Below, one piece after another: positions 19,322-30,704 of a stretch of 64,000 nucleotides of DNA. Position 1 is the stretch's first letter. Each line of letters starts with the position of its first letter. Under the pieces are notes generated by a model, which did not search any database, was not told where the DNA came from, and saw only the letters and a program-made list of their open reading frames with translations. Position numbers and translations under genes: made by a program. Source of the stretch: Arctopsyche grandis (taxonomy: Eukaryota > Arthropoda > Insecta > Trichoptera > Hydropsychidae); the NCBI RefSeq assembly GCF_051622035.1, contig NC_135357.1, positions 36,563,691-36,627,690 of the forward strand. The letters run 5' to 3'.

Positions 19322-19563
19322 ATGTCAACCCATAGATATAGATATACTATTACCAGCCTATGATTAATACTGCAAATGAATGTTTTCAGGAAACAGAAAC
19401 CAAGCGGGTCAACTAGATGAACTGGAAAGGAGGGATCCGCACAAAAAGGAGAAGCCAACAAGGACGAAATCAGCCCCTGCGGAAGCAATCCACCAACGAG
19501 TGGGGTCCCCAAAGGGGTGAGGTGAGTCGGGGGAGTTTTTTAGTCAGTAAAAATCTGACACTT

Positions 19564-19585
19564 CCCTCTAGTGCGGACTAGAGGG
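19564..19585 (+). other. LINE-B 3' UTR hairpin
   Basis: CCCTCTAGT, loop GCGG, ACTAGAGGG form a perfect 9-bp stem 35 nt before the poly(A) tract. Such 3' structures can be recognised by the element's own reverse transcriptase. Confidence 0.7.
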
Positions 19586-19620
19586 AGTCTTATTGAAGAT
19601 TTTCTCCTCCCACGCATAGG

Positions 19621-19659
<39 letters not shown>
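19621..19659 (+). repeat. LINE-B poly(A) tail, 39 A
   Basis: An unbroken run of 39 A ends LINE-B and is followed at once by the right target duplication. Confidence 0.95.
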
Positions 19660-19661
<2 letters not shown>

Positions 19662-20510
19662 TTGAATAGCGTGGGGCCGAGGATGGAGCCTTGGGGTACC
19701 CCAGCGGAGATGCCTCGCTGGGTTGATTTGTCCTTGAGTTTGACCTGAAATTTCCTTTCTCTTAGGAAGGATGCGATAGATCGTATTGAGTGGGGGGTGA
19801 TGTTGGCAGCAATCATTTTGTTAAGGAGGCCAGAGTGTCAAACTTTATCGAAGGCTTTGGAAATTTCTAGGAAGATTGCTCCAGTAGACATGTTGCGGTC
19901 GAAGCCGTCTATTACGGTTTCAACGACTCTGTGAATCTGGTGAACGGCGGAATGTTGGGGTCTAAAGCCAAATTGTGTTTAAGGTCGCCTGCGGCAATGG
20001 TGGCTTTGTTGGTTGGGGGGGGGGGTGTGGGGTTTTGGGGTTGGCGGGTGCTTTTCTTGCTCTTGTTGTTGGGGTTAAGAATGCAGCCTCTATAGCTGGA
20101 AACGTGTGCACCATTAACTAGTGCAGACTGGGGTAGTAATATTTGAGTAATACTGGATGGTCAAGTGTGAGCCTGCGCATTTAATGCATAGGGGGTTAAT
20201 GTGACAGTTATAGGAGCCGTGTCCGAAGCCCTGGCAGCGGTGACGCTGGGGTACAGTGTCTCCGCGATTCAAACTTCAGATTCAAACTTCAGATTTCGGC
20301 TCATGAGTTTACGGTAAACGGTTGGGTAGTCAGAGGGCTTTCTGAGGAAAACCGGGGCTACCTTGGGTTTGGCTTTCTTTTTATTTTGAAGGTACGTCGG
20401 TTCTCCTCCTGCATAGTCAACTAGCTCGTCTTGGCCGCCTTCTGCAGTTCCTCTCTTTCTGAGTAGAATAGATTGACTGCCTCCTCGTTAAGAAGCTCTT
20501 CGATCTTCAC
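19660..20510 (-). pseudogene. LINE-A copy 2, 5' half with internal deletions
   Basis: This continues the minus-strand LINE-A after LINE-B. RT sequence runs to about 19980 and then jumps to an early endonuclease segment (AAGGTCGCCTGCGGCAATGG, equivalent to about 700-725 of copy 1). A second jump near 20015 leads to the ORF1 C-terminal tail, then ORF1 knuckles and the KAKPKVAPVFLRK region near 20340-20380. From about 20395 to 20510 an acidic helical frame (IEELLNEEAVNLFY) may be the ORF1 N-terminus or foreign. Stops and frameshifts are frequent. Confidence 0.75.
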
Positions 20511-20511
20511 G

Positions 20512-20850
20512 TCATCTTAATGCCTCATTTTTGTGTCAGTTAACAACTCAAATGGTGTTGTAGAGATGCTCCGTTGATAGGTGCTATTGAGATATCGCTG
20601 CACCCTTTCCACATGGAGATACAACTTAATTGGAACCTCAATGCTGCGTTTGGTCAGAACGGGTATAATTGTTCGATTCACCCGTTCTACTTGTCCGTTT
20701 CCACGCGGCACCCCCGTGGTTTTATCCTCCCGGCAATAGTCCTCGAACTCTTGGTTCGTAAATGCGGTTCCGCGATCGGTGATGAACCTCTTCGGGTTCC
20801 CGACGAGGTTTTGCAGGTTCCTGATTTTACTTAAGGTCTCAGCCGATGTA
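20512..20850 (-). pseudogene. Ty3/gypsy integrase fragment, Gypsy-4-like
   Basis: The minus strand encodes FITDRGTAFTN and, after a small gap, GVPRGNGQVERVNRTI and RSISTTPFELLT, matching the integrase core of Gypsy-4 at 31 kb. The second catalytic Asp and the Glu regions are visible. It is a short broken remnant. Confidence 0.8.
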
Positions 20851-20971
20851 ACCGTTTTTTTGGATTATTATCTGGTTTTGGCGGAGGGAAATAATGGAGC
20901 GCACATGCCGCACCACTACATCATGCACGATTGTATTATACCTACTTTTACATTGTTGAAAAAAATAACTT

Positions 20972-21220
20972 TGTAATGAACGGATTTACGCGCGTCTTTA
21001 TGCAGAGGGGCGTGATACGTCGTTATTCTTCCAAGAGTCGAGTTACGTAGAAACGTGGACTAACCTTGGGATAGTTATATATGTGTATATAGTCGGGGAG
21101 GTTCCTGACTGCAAGTCGTCTGCGTTGATATGGTGTTTGACGCGTTAAAGTAACTGGTGCCAACCTAAAGATTACTACCGCTACCAACTGAAGGGACACT
21201 CGGGAGAACGTCGCGTTACA
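20972..21220 (-). repeat. Gypsy-2 3' LTR with 213-bp deletion
   Basis: It shares both ends with the 462-bp 5' LTR (TGTAATGAACGG … CGCGTTACA) but lacks the segment equivalent to about 25732-25945. The two-base sequence TA is common to both breakpoints. Confidence 0.9.
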
Positions 21221-21453
21221 TCCTCCCCCTCGAGTTCAGAGGGCAAGCGTCCGGTCTCTGAACTCGGATAGCGCCGAAGCCTAGCATTGTGCAACGGGCT
21301 TCGTACGAGGTCTTCCTCTGCGTCGCTTCGGCACGACCGGTGCCGGAACGTCAGCCTCCCTGGCCAGGTAGGGCGTCAGTTCCTTGACGTGGTATTTCCC
21401 CACCGTCTCCATGGGAGAGTCGATAGAGGACAAAAGAAAGGTAGTGGGACTCA

Positions 21454-24214
21454 TCATCTTGCTGATCCTATATGGTCCATCGCGTACGGGGGCGAACTTA
21501 GCGCTCCGCCCCTTTTGACGTGACTGAGGATGTGGGTACGCAGCAACACCAGGTCACCGAGTTGGTAACTGGGGTGGGGCCTCCGGGTTTGACCGGCATA
21601 CCGCTTGCTGTGGTCTTGCCGCTTCTCAATGGTTTCCTTGGCTTGTATCAAATCGTCGGCCAAGTTTTTCAAGTATGGCGTGATCTGGGGAACGTAATTA
21701 TCCGCGGCCAGCAACGCGCGCAGGTCATGGTGTACGTCCAGAGGCGACCGTAGCTCTCGGGCAAACTTGAGGTATGCAGGGGATTGGTTGGTTGCTTGCG
21801 TGATTGCACAATTCATTGCGAATCGGATGGAGGGCAAAGCGTGCGGCCAATGGGAATGCTGGTTCTTCACCAACATCGCGAGCTGAACCTTAAGGTCGCG
21901 GTTCCTCCTCTCCGCTGGGTTTCCTTCCGGGTGATATAGCGGCAGCAAGTTCTGTTTCTTTTTTAACACTTTAACACTTTTTTAACACAAGATTTCTTCT
22001 ATTAACACTTTTGCGCACGCCTCCGCGGTTGCGACTGGGAGTGCGAACAGTTCGACCCACTTACTGGCCACGTCCTCTACCAGAAAAATCCAGCGCTCCC
22101 CCTGCTTGCCGGCAGGTAACGGACCGAAAAGGTCGATGGCTAGCACTTCAAAACGCTGAGCAGGTACGGGGGTTTGTAGTAGTCCGGTAGGTTTCAGGTT
22201 ATCCGGTTTGTACCGTTGACATTCCACGCAGGTGCGGACGTAATCAGCGATGTACTTCCGCATTCCCGGAAAGTAATACCGCTGTTGCACCTTGCTGATG
22301 GTTCTCGCGGTTCCGGTGTGTCCATCTGTAGGTGCGTCATGCAGCTCCTTCATTATTGTTCCGCGCATATTGACCGGCACCACTAGTTGAGGCTCCTCCA
22401 CTTCTGTATCGGGGTTGAGACGATAGAGAACGCCTTGAGTCAGCAGGTAACCCTTCTCCGTCCATCGGATTGTGGTCGCCGGGTCAATGTTCTCCATATC
22501 CCGAATGATCTTGGCAACTTCTGGGTCAGCTAGTTGTTCGGAGCGCAGGTCCGTGGCTCCTTGGCGCGGCAGGTCCAACGCGATTGCGCAAATTCCACAG
22601 GAATCGGTCGTAGTGGGGTCGCAATTTGGACGACTTAACGTGTCCGCTACTACGTTCGCCTTCCCCGGTGTATATTCGTACCGGAGATCGATCGTACCAG
22701 GCGACCCGTCGGGGACTTGAGCGTCATCAGCCACCGCAATGGTTGGTAATCGCTGCCGACGACGACCGTATGTCCGTCGATGTAGCCGCGAAATTTCTCC
22801 ACGGACCACACCACGGCGAGAGCCTCTCTCTCTGTGGTGGAGTAGTTTCGTTCAGCGGGAATCAATAAGCGGCTCGCGTATTCGATGGGTCGCTCTTCAA
22901 TTCCCTCTCCTTGCAGTAGGACGGCTCCTAGTGCGTAATTACTGGCATCGGTTCGTAAAACGAACGGCTGTGAGTAGTCTGCTTGAGCTAACACAGGTGC
23001 GTGAGTTAACTGGTCCTTCAGTGTCTCGAACGCTTGCTGCTGCGCCGCACCCCACAAAAAGGGTCGATCCTTCGTCAATTGCGTAAGGGGTTGCGCAATG
23101 GCCGAGAACCCGTCGATGAACTTCCTGAACCACAAACACGTTTGCAGGAAGGTTCGCAGGTGTTTGATATTCGTCGGTGGCGGCATTTTCTTAATGGCTT
23201 CTACCTTTTCCGGGTCCGGGCGTATTCCTTCCGCCGAGATTATGTGTCCCAGGAACTTCACCTGTTCTCGCACGAACACGCACTTCTCACGATTCGCACG
23301 TAAATTAAAATGTCTCAGGCGCTCGAAGACGGCCTGCAGATCGTCCAAATGTTGCGTTAAAGTTTCGGACACGTCGAGTAGATCGTCCAGGTACGCCAAC
23401 AGCAAAACGTCGCGCTTCAGACCGGTCCGGAACCGGTCAATCAATCGCTGAAAGGTGGCCGGCGCGTTCTTCGACCCAAAGGGCATGCGGGTAAAACGGT
23501 AAGTGCCATACGGGGTGGTGAATGCCGTTTTGTCTCGATCGGCCTCCGCCACTTTCACCTGCCAGTATCCCGCCTTCAAGTCGATGGTGCTCAGGTAGCA
23601 GCCCTTTCTGGTTGACTGCACCAACTCGTCGATAAAGGGGAGGGGGTAGCTGTCTGTTCTGGTGATGGCGTTAATTGGCGTTAGTCCACGCAAAACCGGA
23701 CGGATCCGTCCTTCTTGGGGATCAGCACTACGGGCGACGTCCATGCGGAGTCGCATTCTTCAGCGATGCCGTCGACCAGCATTTTGTCTAGCTCCGCTTT
23801 CAGGATCTGTTTCTTTGCGGGCGTGAGACGGTACGGTGGAACAGAGATGGTGGCGCTCGTTCCGGTGTCAATGGTATGCGTCGCATATTCCGTGGGTGCT
23901 CCCCCTGGCATGAAAATGTCTTCATGCTGATGAACTGTGGCCTCTAACGATGAACGCTCGTCCGGGCTTAGCACAGCTCCTTCGTCGTCTCGGAGATGGC
24001 TGACGGCGGCACATTTCACGTCGGTGCGTCCGTGTTCGTACTCCATGGGGTAGTGGGTCGTTGGGTCACGTCCAAATCCCCACGTGCCATGTTCGTAGTC
24101 CATGAGAAGTCCTGCAGCCCTCACGAAGTCCATGCCCAGCAAGGTTTCTCCATTTCGGGCATCCGGGAATATCATGAAGGTTGTTGGGATTGTGCGATGT
24201 TTCAGCGACACCTG
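21454..24214 (-). pseudogene. pol: Gypsy-2 pol (RT, RNase H, integrase), multiply disrupted
   Basis: RT motifs GYWQVKVAE, RMPFGSKNAPATFQRLI and AYLDDLL are clear at 23.3-23.6 kb; RNase H follows (LRTDASNYALGAV). Frame changes occur near 23700 and 22740. Integrase has its zinc module (GHTGTARTI, CVECQRY) and the first catalytic motif (AIDLFGPL). Around 21970 about 35 residues, including the region of the second catalytic Asp, are missing and are replaced by three TTAACACTTT-like repeats. A TAA at 24215-24217 separates pol from gag-protease. Confidence 0.85.
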
Positions 24215-25553
24215 TTACTCGGCGAGAATCATCTTCCGGGGTCCGCGAACTCCATCGGCCAATTGGATGAGCATCTCTGAAGTATGGAGCGCCTGTCCCT
24301 GTTGGATCAGCCATTGATGTACTCGGGAACTCGCGACGCTTCGACTGGCCCCGCTGTCGATGACGGTTCGTATCCGCTGGTTTCCGACGTATACGAATAA
24401 GACTTGCCGATTGGTTGGTTCCGGTATCTGGCGTGGAAACGTCGCCAGGGCGATGGTTGACAACGCGGCCCCGGTCTTCGTCTTGCACGTGGGACAATTG
24501 CTCTTCATCACACCTGGAGCCCCGCACCCGTAGCACGCGATCTGTCTCGTCTGTGCCCCATTCTTCTTCCGACATTCTTCAACCGAATGTCCTCGGTTAT
24601 GGCAGAACGAACACGTTGGTCGAAATCGCGGCCTTTGTTCACCCATTCGTTCCTTTCTCGCGAATGTTCGGTCACTTCCGGTCGCGGGCCTCTCCTTTGT
24701 GTCCGGCGCGGGTCTCGAACGGTGTGGAATGTCGTGGGTCGCCTTTGTTCTTGTTTCAGGTACCCCCGTTGGCATCTCCGCCTCCATCTCTGCGATGGTG
24801 CGTGCGCGGAGAATCAATTCTTGGAAGTTTGAAACTCCATCTCGGCTCAGACGGGTTCGTAAGAAGGGAGACAATAGGCCGTATACTATATCTAGCTGCA
24901 TCTCTTCGGGAATGCTGTACGGCATTTTCGCGAACAACGCGCGTTTTTGATTGATGAAGAGGTCCGTTGATTCTCCTTCCTGTTGTCTCGTAGCGCTTAT
25001 TTCGAGAAACAGTCGGTAAGCTGGTCTACGTTCGCCGTAGCTGCTTCGTAGCGCCTCTAGCGCCATGGACCAGGTGGGGATGGAAGGTTTCATACCAACC
25101 CACCAAATCGCTGCGTCTTTATCGAGTAGCATAGGCAAACCTCGAAGCGCGTCCTCGTCTGGGATTCGGCAACAGTGTTTATATGTCTCAATGGCATCAA
25201 TGAAAGCTTCTACTGATTCCGATGAGTCGCCAGCAAATCGAGATTTGCAACTCACGAAATTTTCCGCCGCGACCGGGGCAGGTGAAATGACGGGGGGGGG
25301 GAACAGATGCGGTTCGGGAAGCTATAAGCTGCTCCATCATCAGCTTCATCATTTCCAACAGCATTGCGCCGTCTACTGGAACTGGTGATGGGGGAGTCGA
25401 CTGAACTTCCGGTGGGGAAGTCGACTGACCTTCCGGTGGGGAAGTCGATTGTGAAGACGACGCTTCTGGGTCTACGTCCCCCGCGGAGCGTAGATTGTAC
25501 GCTGCGGCCATCTTCGCGATGAGTCGTGAATGGACAAGCGACTTGCTCATCAT
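24215..25553 (-). pseudogene. gag: Gypsy-2 gag-protease
   Basis: The start ATG at 25553 is close to the PBS. The N-terminal part is rich in SPPEGQSTSPP-type repeats. A frameshift near 25290 lies in a run of ten G. The main part has a capsid-like region, two zinc motifs (CSFCHNRGHSVEEC and CYGCGAPGVMKSNC, the second with Met in place of His) and then a protease with DSGASRSVASS in the same frame, so gag and protease are fused. A TAA ends the frame at 24215. Confidence 0.82.
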
Positions 25554-25554
25554 G

Positions 25555-25572
25555 CCCACTCGTTGGGTGCCA
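25555..25572 (-). other. Gypsy-2 primer-binding site
   Basis: Minus strand TGGCACCCAACGAGTGGG starts one base after the 5' LTR. It resembles tRNA-Lys-type primer sites but is not exact; the primer tRNA is uncertain. Confidence 0.55.
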
Positions 25573-25573
25573 A

Positions 25574-26035
25574 TGTAATGAACGGATTTACGCGCGTCTT
25601 TATGCAGAGGGGCGTGATACGTCGTTATTCTTCCAAGAGTCGAGTTACGTAGAAACGTGGACTAACCTTGGGATAGTTATATATGTGTATATAGTCGGGG
25701 AGGTTCCTGACTGCAAGTCGTCTGCGTTGATAACAGCTTCCTGGCTCCGGAAGCTGGCTCTGCGGTCGGGTCACAGCAGCGGGAGGGGGGAGGCAGGAGA
25801 CAAACTCCGTACTGCCTCGTGTGGACACAAGATGGCGATCTCTGGGCGTCTCTGAAGACGCTCGGCGGAGATGCTGGAGGTAGGTCCTTCCCGGATGGCG
25901 GCGGGCTGTCGAGAGAGCGCGTCTCGATACTTTTCGAGAGGGGTATGGTGTTTGGCGCGGTAAAGTAACTGGTGCCAACCTAAAGATTACTACCGCTACC
26001 AACTGAAGGGACACTCGGGAGAACGTCGCGTTACA
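25574..26035 (-). repeat. Gypsy-2 5' LTR, 462 bp
   Basis: TGTAATG…CGTTACA termini. A TATATAACTATCC-like TATA region lies near 25675-25695 on the minus strand. Full-length reference for the deleted 3' LTR. Confidence 0.9.
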
Positions 26036-26271
26036 ACTTACATTTTTTTTATATTACTTATGTTTTGGGAACTTTGTAACCACCGTGTATGAAAAAGCAA
26101 AGATACGTCCTCCTAAGTCGAACGCCGAAGCGAAACTAATGACCACTGCATGTATATACACTAATAATGTCACCCAGGTCGCTCGTTTCTTGAACAGACT
26201 CTACGTGGAACCGGGCTAACAGGTACGTCAAATTCCTTGACCTTTAAAGCGGGCTTAGATTAATAGCAGAG
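26036..26271. other. Unassigned flank of Gypsy-2
   Basis: About 235 bp without a recognisable gene or element. Confidence 0.4.
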
Positions 26272-27100
26272 TCTATATCTTGGGCGGTGTGAATCGAGTG
26301 GGGGTAAGTGACGGTACGTGAGGGCCGCTGCAGCTGGTGCAAACTGGGATGGAGGTTGTTGATTCACAATTAGCGGTCAAATGGGGTCTTGCACATTTGA
26401 TGCACGGGGGGCGACATTGCAGTTGTAGGAGCCATGTCCAAAGCCTTGGCAGCGATGGCACTATGGTAGAGTGTCACCACAACGAAGTGATTCGATGCGA
26501 ACCAGTTGGCCGAAGATGCTGGAGAGATTGAACAACTTCTTCCCTTCTTCGTCGCGTGCGGTCTCGACAGTGAACATGGGCATGTTGCGCTTGTCACGTC
26601 GTGATTTCATGACGGTGGCTTTAGTGGCTTTGTAGCCAAGACTGGGCAACTCGACGAGGACTTCTGATTAGTTGGGGTTAATGCCTGTAATTCTTAGAGA
26701 GGTTTGTCTTCAGTTAGAGGGTGGGCATAGAACTGAAACTTTTCGTTTTGGAGCAGTTCGGTGATTTTACGGTAATCATCAACGGTGAAAGGTGAGATTT
26801 TTACTCTGTTTTCCGAGTAGATGGCTATAAATTTATAATCACCTTGGTTAAGTTTCCGTTTTTACCACCTTGTAGTCCGATGTCGACCTTAGGAAGATTA
26901 GAGCAACTTTTGCTTTGTGGCCATTTTGTGAAAGAACATCCGAAACGGTGTTTCTGGATCATCGACTGTTTCTGCGTCATATTTCACGCCAGGTTTCCCA
27001 GTTGGGCTGCTCGGTCAGCTGCGCGCTAGCGCTAGTTTCATTGTCACTACTACGACTACCACGCTTTACACTACCCATCTTGTGGGTGGGTTTATTTGTT
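26272..27100 (-). pseudogene. LINE-A fragment: ORF1 with a short piece of ORF2
   Basis: The minus strand shows the ORF1 start near 27077 (MGSVKRGSRSSDNE), a disrupted N-terminal part, the RNA-binding core (KSRRDKRNMPMFTVE) and the zinc knuckles (CIKCARPHLTANC, CTSCSGPH). Directly after CTSCSGPH the sequence jumps to ORF2 position ~1050 (LTPTRFTPP in the shifted frame), deleting the ORF1 tail and most of the endonuclease. Confidence 0.82.
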
Positions 27101-27138
27101 GTGTTACTTGTAACTTGTCACTTCTCACTGTCACTATG

Positions 27139-27169
27139 TTTATTTAGCTGTTGCCAACAGCTAAATAAA
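27139..27169. repeat. 14-bp perfect hairpin
   Basis: TTTATTTAGCTGTT and AACAGCTAAATAAA are perfect complements around the loop GCC. It lies just upstream of the LINE-A ORF1 start (minus strand). Function unknown. Confidence 0.75.
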
Positions 27170-27224
27170 TTAATGTTTAATTGGGCGAGATTGTGGCTTA
27201 TTCCTTTCAAATATATTTCTAGGC

Positions 27225-27740
27225 TTTGCCTATCCGACCAAACAGCTGTAATGCTTTTAATTGTCTGCTAGTAGAATATACTGCAAACGCCATTTTCGCC
27301 CTAATATTCCCGAATTTGATTCTGCAATGAGCTTCTCTGTCTCCGCTAGAAGACCTTGTAGGTATTTTAAAAATTTCCATAAGTTTGGATACTGAGCTCC
27401 GATCGAATGCAACAGTTTCAAATGGAAGCCTTCGACCTCGTTGTGCGTTTTTCCGTAATGCTCCAATATACGACTCCTCACGGTCCATAGTTAAATTGGA
27501 GTAACGCGCGGTTCGCGTCGTACATCTGCTATTCTGCTAGTCTTCCCATTTCGAAGTACATCAATAAATCTTCAATTTTTTCTTGAACATCAATTTCTAG
27601 AAGCCAAAACCATGGTTGAAAAATTCCTAGGAGTTCTTCCCAACAATTGATAACTTCTTCGGGCGGAACAAACGCCAATGCGGCTATCATTTTGAATTTT
27701 ATCCTATTGTCTATCTTCTTCTGCATGTGCCATGTCCTCC
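27225..27740 (-). pseudogene. MULE transposase fragment (same family as 49.66-51.06 kb)
   Basis: Two minus-strand pieces, IKFKMIAALAFVPPEEVIN and HYGKTHNEVEGFHLKL with SIGAQYPNLWKFLKYLQGL, match the C-terminal half of the FLYWCH-type MULE transposase at 50.5-51.05 kb. A frameshift and stop separate them. The catalytic part is missing. Confidence 0.8.
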
Positions 27741-27744
27741 TAGA

Positions 27745-28500
27745 ACGTCGGCAACTAGATGTCCCATTCGTACTTTATCAATGGCTGCTCGGGTGCTGAG
27801 GCCGTACCACTGCCGAAGATTCCCCTGATTTTCCCCTGGATTATAAGGCGTAGGAGATCGTATTTTTCATTTCGCATCACATGTCCGAAGTATTCCAATT
27901 TACGCCTTTTCACACTTTTTAGCACTTCGACATGTTTTCACATCAGGGCAAGCACCTCGGCATTGGTACGACGCGCCATCCATGAGATTCTCAGCATCCT
28001 TCTGTATGTCCACATCTCAAATGCCTCTAGTTTCTTACATGTGGCATTCGTCAGGATCCATGCTTCTGTTCCATACAGAAGGATTCTGAAAACGTAGCAT
28101 CGTAAAAGTCTCAGTCGGAGTGCTATACTGAGATCACGTGTGGTTCGGATTTTTTTCAATTTCAAGAATGTAGCTCTTGCTTGCTCCACTCTAACGCGAA
28201 TTTCCTTTCAACTTTCACACGTTTCACCCAGATAGCACCCAAGATATCTAAAACCATCCACTCTCTCCACCACGCTGTTATTGATCTGTAAATGAGAGCT
28301 GACCGTATTGTGCGCTGACTTGCTGAATATCATCCGTTTGGTATTCAGCTTTTTTGTATTCAGCTTCAACCTCGCCCTAGAGCTATGCACAACAACTGCG
28401 TCCAGTATTGCCTGTAAGTCGTTGAAGTTCGTGGTCAGTAGTACTGTATCATTCGCGTACCGAATGTTATTAATTACTGTGCCATTTATTGTAATTCAGG
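27745..28500 (-). pseudogene. RTE-like LINE fragment, C-terminal part of RT
   Basis: The minus strand encodes NKTKRMIFSK-type and FRYLGCYLGE motifs, then QARATFLKLKKI, LRLLRCYVFRILLYGTEAW and EAFEMWTYRRMLRISWM, and a degraded continuation (KLEYFGHVMRNEKYDLLRLI). This is the C-terminal region of RTE/BovB-type endonuclease-reverse transcriptases. Stops are present near 28205 and elsewhere; the catalytic core is absent. Confidence 0.8.
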
Positions 28501-28510
28501 AGTAAGATCT

Positions 28511-29100
28511 TGACCAGCCGACAATTTCAGTTTGTTAGAACCATAAATCAAGCTCACGCATTCCCTGGGTTCTGGAACGCTTGCGTTTTCCAAAATTCAC
28601 CACACACACTTAACCACACGTAATAATTATCAATGACAGTAGCAAAAAATTCGCAATTAATTTATACCATAACATTCCTTCAAGCCGCTATTATGGAATT
28701 TTTTTATTGTAACCTACCTATGAATCATACCACTTTGAATACACCGATTCTTTTCTGATTTCTGAAGTCATGAACGAAGTCACTCATTGAGTTTCGAATG
28801 AGTGACCGCTTAGAATCACGCGTATCTTACATAGTTATTCGTGTAATTATGTTAATTTTAGTCTTATAAAAATGGATCAGCTATGATGATTATTTTTCTT
28901 GAAGAGGAGATAGAACGAAACGCCAACTTTCATAACAACTAAGAAAATAAAGGCTTGTAATTTTTTGTTCTCGGTTATATCGAAAGTCCACCTTTGATCT
29001 CGATTCCTATTTGATTTTTTTTTATTTTGATTGACGTGAGATAAGATTTTGAGAATGGCACTGTTAAATTTGTGCACCCCCGTGCAACTTTAAGGCCACG
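28511..29100. other. AT-rich DNA without recognised gene
   Basis: No coding frame or repeat can be supported here beyond AT-rich, microsatellite-like sequence. Confidence 0.5.
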
Positions 29101-29150
29101 GACGTTGGTGACTGATTTTCATCATCAACGGGTCGTCGATTAGCCACCGA

Positions 29151-29334
29151 ATGCTGCCGCCGGGGTGTGCTGAAGATCTTCAGGAGATGAGAATCGCTAC
29201 TCCCTTTTATTTTTACAACTATACCGAGGACGGGTTGGCTATGATCTTCCCGGGCCCGGTGTTTCAGGTGGGAGATTTAGTGGTCCATCTCAACGCCTCA
29301 AATCTTAATCTCGACCTTCACTTCATTGGAATCG
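29151..29334 (+). CDS. Possible host exon, function unknown
   Basis: A GC-richer patch (about 29090-29340) in AT-rich DNA contains an open frame starting MLPPGCAEDLQEM and running through FYFYNYTEDGLAMIFPGP and VGDLVVHLNAS to a good splice-donor match, CG|GTGGGT, at 29335. After that point the translation becomes AT-biased and low complexity, as expected for an intron. I do not recognise the protein. It could be a first exon, an internal exon with the acceptor upstream, or an unknown repeat. Confidence 0.35.
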
Positions 29335-29783
29335 GTGGGTATCGGAATAAATTAAATCTATATACGTATTTTTTATTCAGCAATCGGTCATGGATGAAAT
29401 CGAATGAACAAAAATGTTTGATAGTTGATGTATCGTTTATTTTTGCTATATTTTTTGGGATTTTGAATAATAAAATTCATATCATGTATTCATTATTGAG
29501 TGTTTTTTTTTTACTTCTTCTATTTTCATTTCGGAAAATGTAACTTGTATTCATAGTGGTCGAAATTTTTATATACGTATTGTAAGTAATTTCGTGAAAA
29601 TATTTTATAATTATATCAATTTTACCGATATATTTTTTTTAAGCATGTTTTTATCTTGATCATAAGTTTACTTTTTGGAAGCATCGTTAAAGCTGCTTGA
29701 TGGTTTACAAACTTCTGTGTAGTGAAAGCTGTGTGCAGTGAATTTTTGGTCGGTCAGTATTTTAGCTTTTGATAATATGTATA

Positions 29784-29944
29784 TGGGATCCAGGAATGTG
29801 TGCGGGAGGATATTCAAAATCAAAGTAGACGGAAATCGCTTTATTGTCTGTTTCGTCACTCTCGCTCGGCGCGAGTGGCGAGTGACGCCACGCCTCGAGC
29901 CTGCCAACTTAAAATATTCTCATTCTCATTCATACCAACCTACA
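29784..29944 (-). repeat. Gypsy-4 3' LTR, 161 bp
   Basis: Minus strand TGTAGGTTGG…GGATCCCA. It differs from the 5' LTR only at a T/G within the CACTCTCGCTCGG / CACGCTCGCTCGG segment. Confidence 0.9.
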
Positions 29945-30704
29945 CGGCCAATCCTGCTCACATATTCGTCCTCGAATATCCGTCTCCTTCCATTCTATAC
30001 AATCATCTTACATTCTTTTAAACAAGCTTTCAATCGTCCCAATTACAATTTACATCACAACTACAATCATCATCACAACTACATTTCAATACACTTATAC
30101 ATCAATTATTTTATAATTTACATAACAATTATAATTATAACAAATTAATCGTTACACATTTCACTACAAATCAATTTTTACATTTCAACACAATTCAATC
30201 TTCAATAAAGTTACACATAAATCATCATAATTAAAGTTTACACAAATCATCACAATTACAATTTAAAATTATTTCAAGCAATACAAAACAGAAAGGTATC
30301 ACAATTACAATTTAAAATTATTACAAGCAATACAAAATATTAAAATCAATACCTTTACAATGACAAGTTAAATCTTTACATCGGAAACAATCACATCTTA
30401 AAGCATTACTAGAATTACAATTCAACACAGTTATCTTATATTCTTCTAAGCATGTAACCAAATTTAACCATTATTCAATATACAAAGCACTTCCCAGAAA
30501 ATACTAGAATAAGCGATAAAACAATTAAGGCTTAACTAAAAACCCCTCCGGGTATTCCACTTCTATAATTCACTAACGCACACTTCACTTCCATCGGTAC
30601 AACTTAAAACATAGTCTTAAATAACATAAAACATTCTTCGTATCTCGGCCATACTTCAACTTATCTTATATCTCTAAAACTTATCTCTATATAACAGCTT
30701 CGAA
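29945..30704. other. Gypsy-4 non-coding region between pol and 3' LTR
   Basis: About 760 bp of A/C-rich (window strand) low-complexity DNA with a roughly 49-bp tandem unit near 30251 and 30300 (CACAATTACAATTTAAAATT). No env-like frame is seen. Confidence 0.7.

Larger units (their letters stand above)
15133..19659 (+). mobile_element. LINE-B, complete R1-clade-like non-LTR retrotransposon
   Basis: The 4527-bp element is bounded by a perfect 14-bp direct repeat, GGTTGAATAGCGTG, at 15119-15132 and 19660-19673. It ends in 39 A's. Both ORFs are open, the target duplication is perfect and the tail is uninterrupted, all signs of a very recent insertion. R1 clade is inferred from the endonuclease start QVNLNHCRAAQDLL and the C-terminal CCHC motif. 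The target is LINE-A ORF2, not rDNA. The 5' leader before ORF1 is only 26 bp. Confidence 0.95.
20972..26035 (-). mobile_element. Gypsy-2, defective Ty3/gypsy LTR retrotransposon
   Basis: Minus-strand order is 5' LTR (26035-25574), PBS, gag-protease, RT, RNase H, integrase, 3' LTR (21220-20972). The insertion is flanked by the 4-bp duplication ACTT (20968-20971 and 26036-26039). The 3' LTR has lost 213 bp internally, and the coding region has several frameshifts, a stop and a deletion in integrase, so it is dead. A second, more decayed relative lies at 34.9-36.96 kb. Confidence 0.92.

Noticed and set aside
29945-30704. An env gene in Gypsy-4
   Set aside because: The region is low complexity and has no open frame of useful length.
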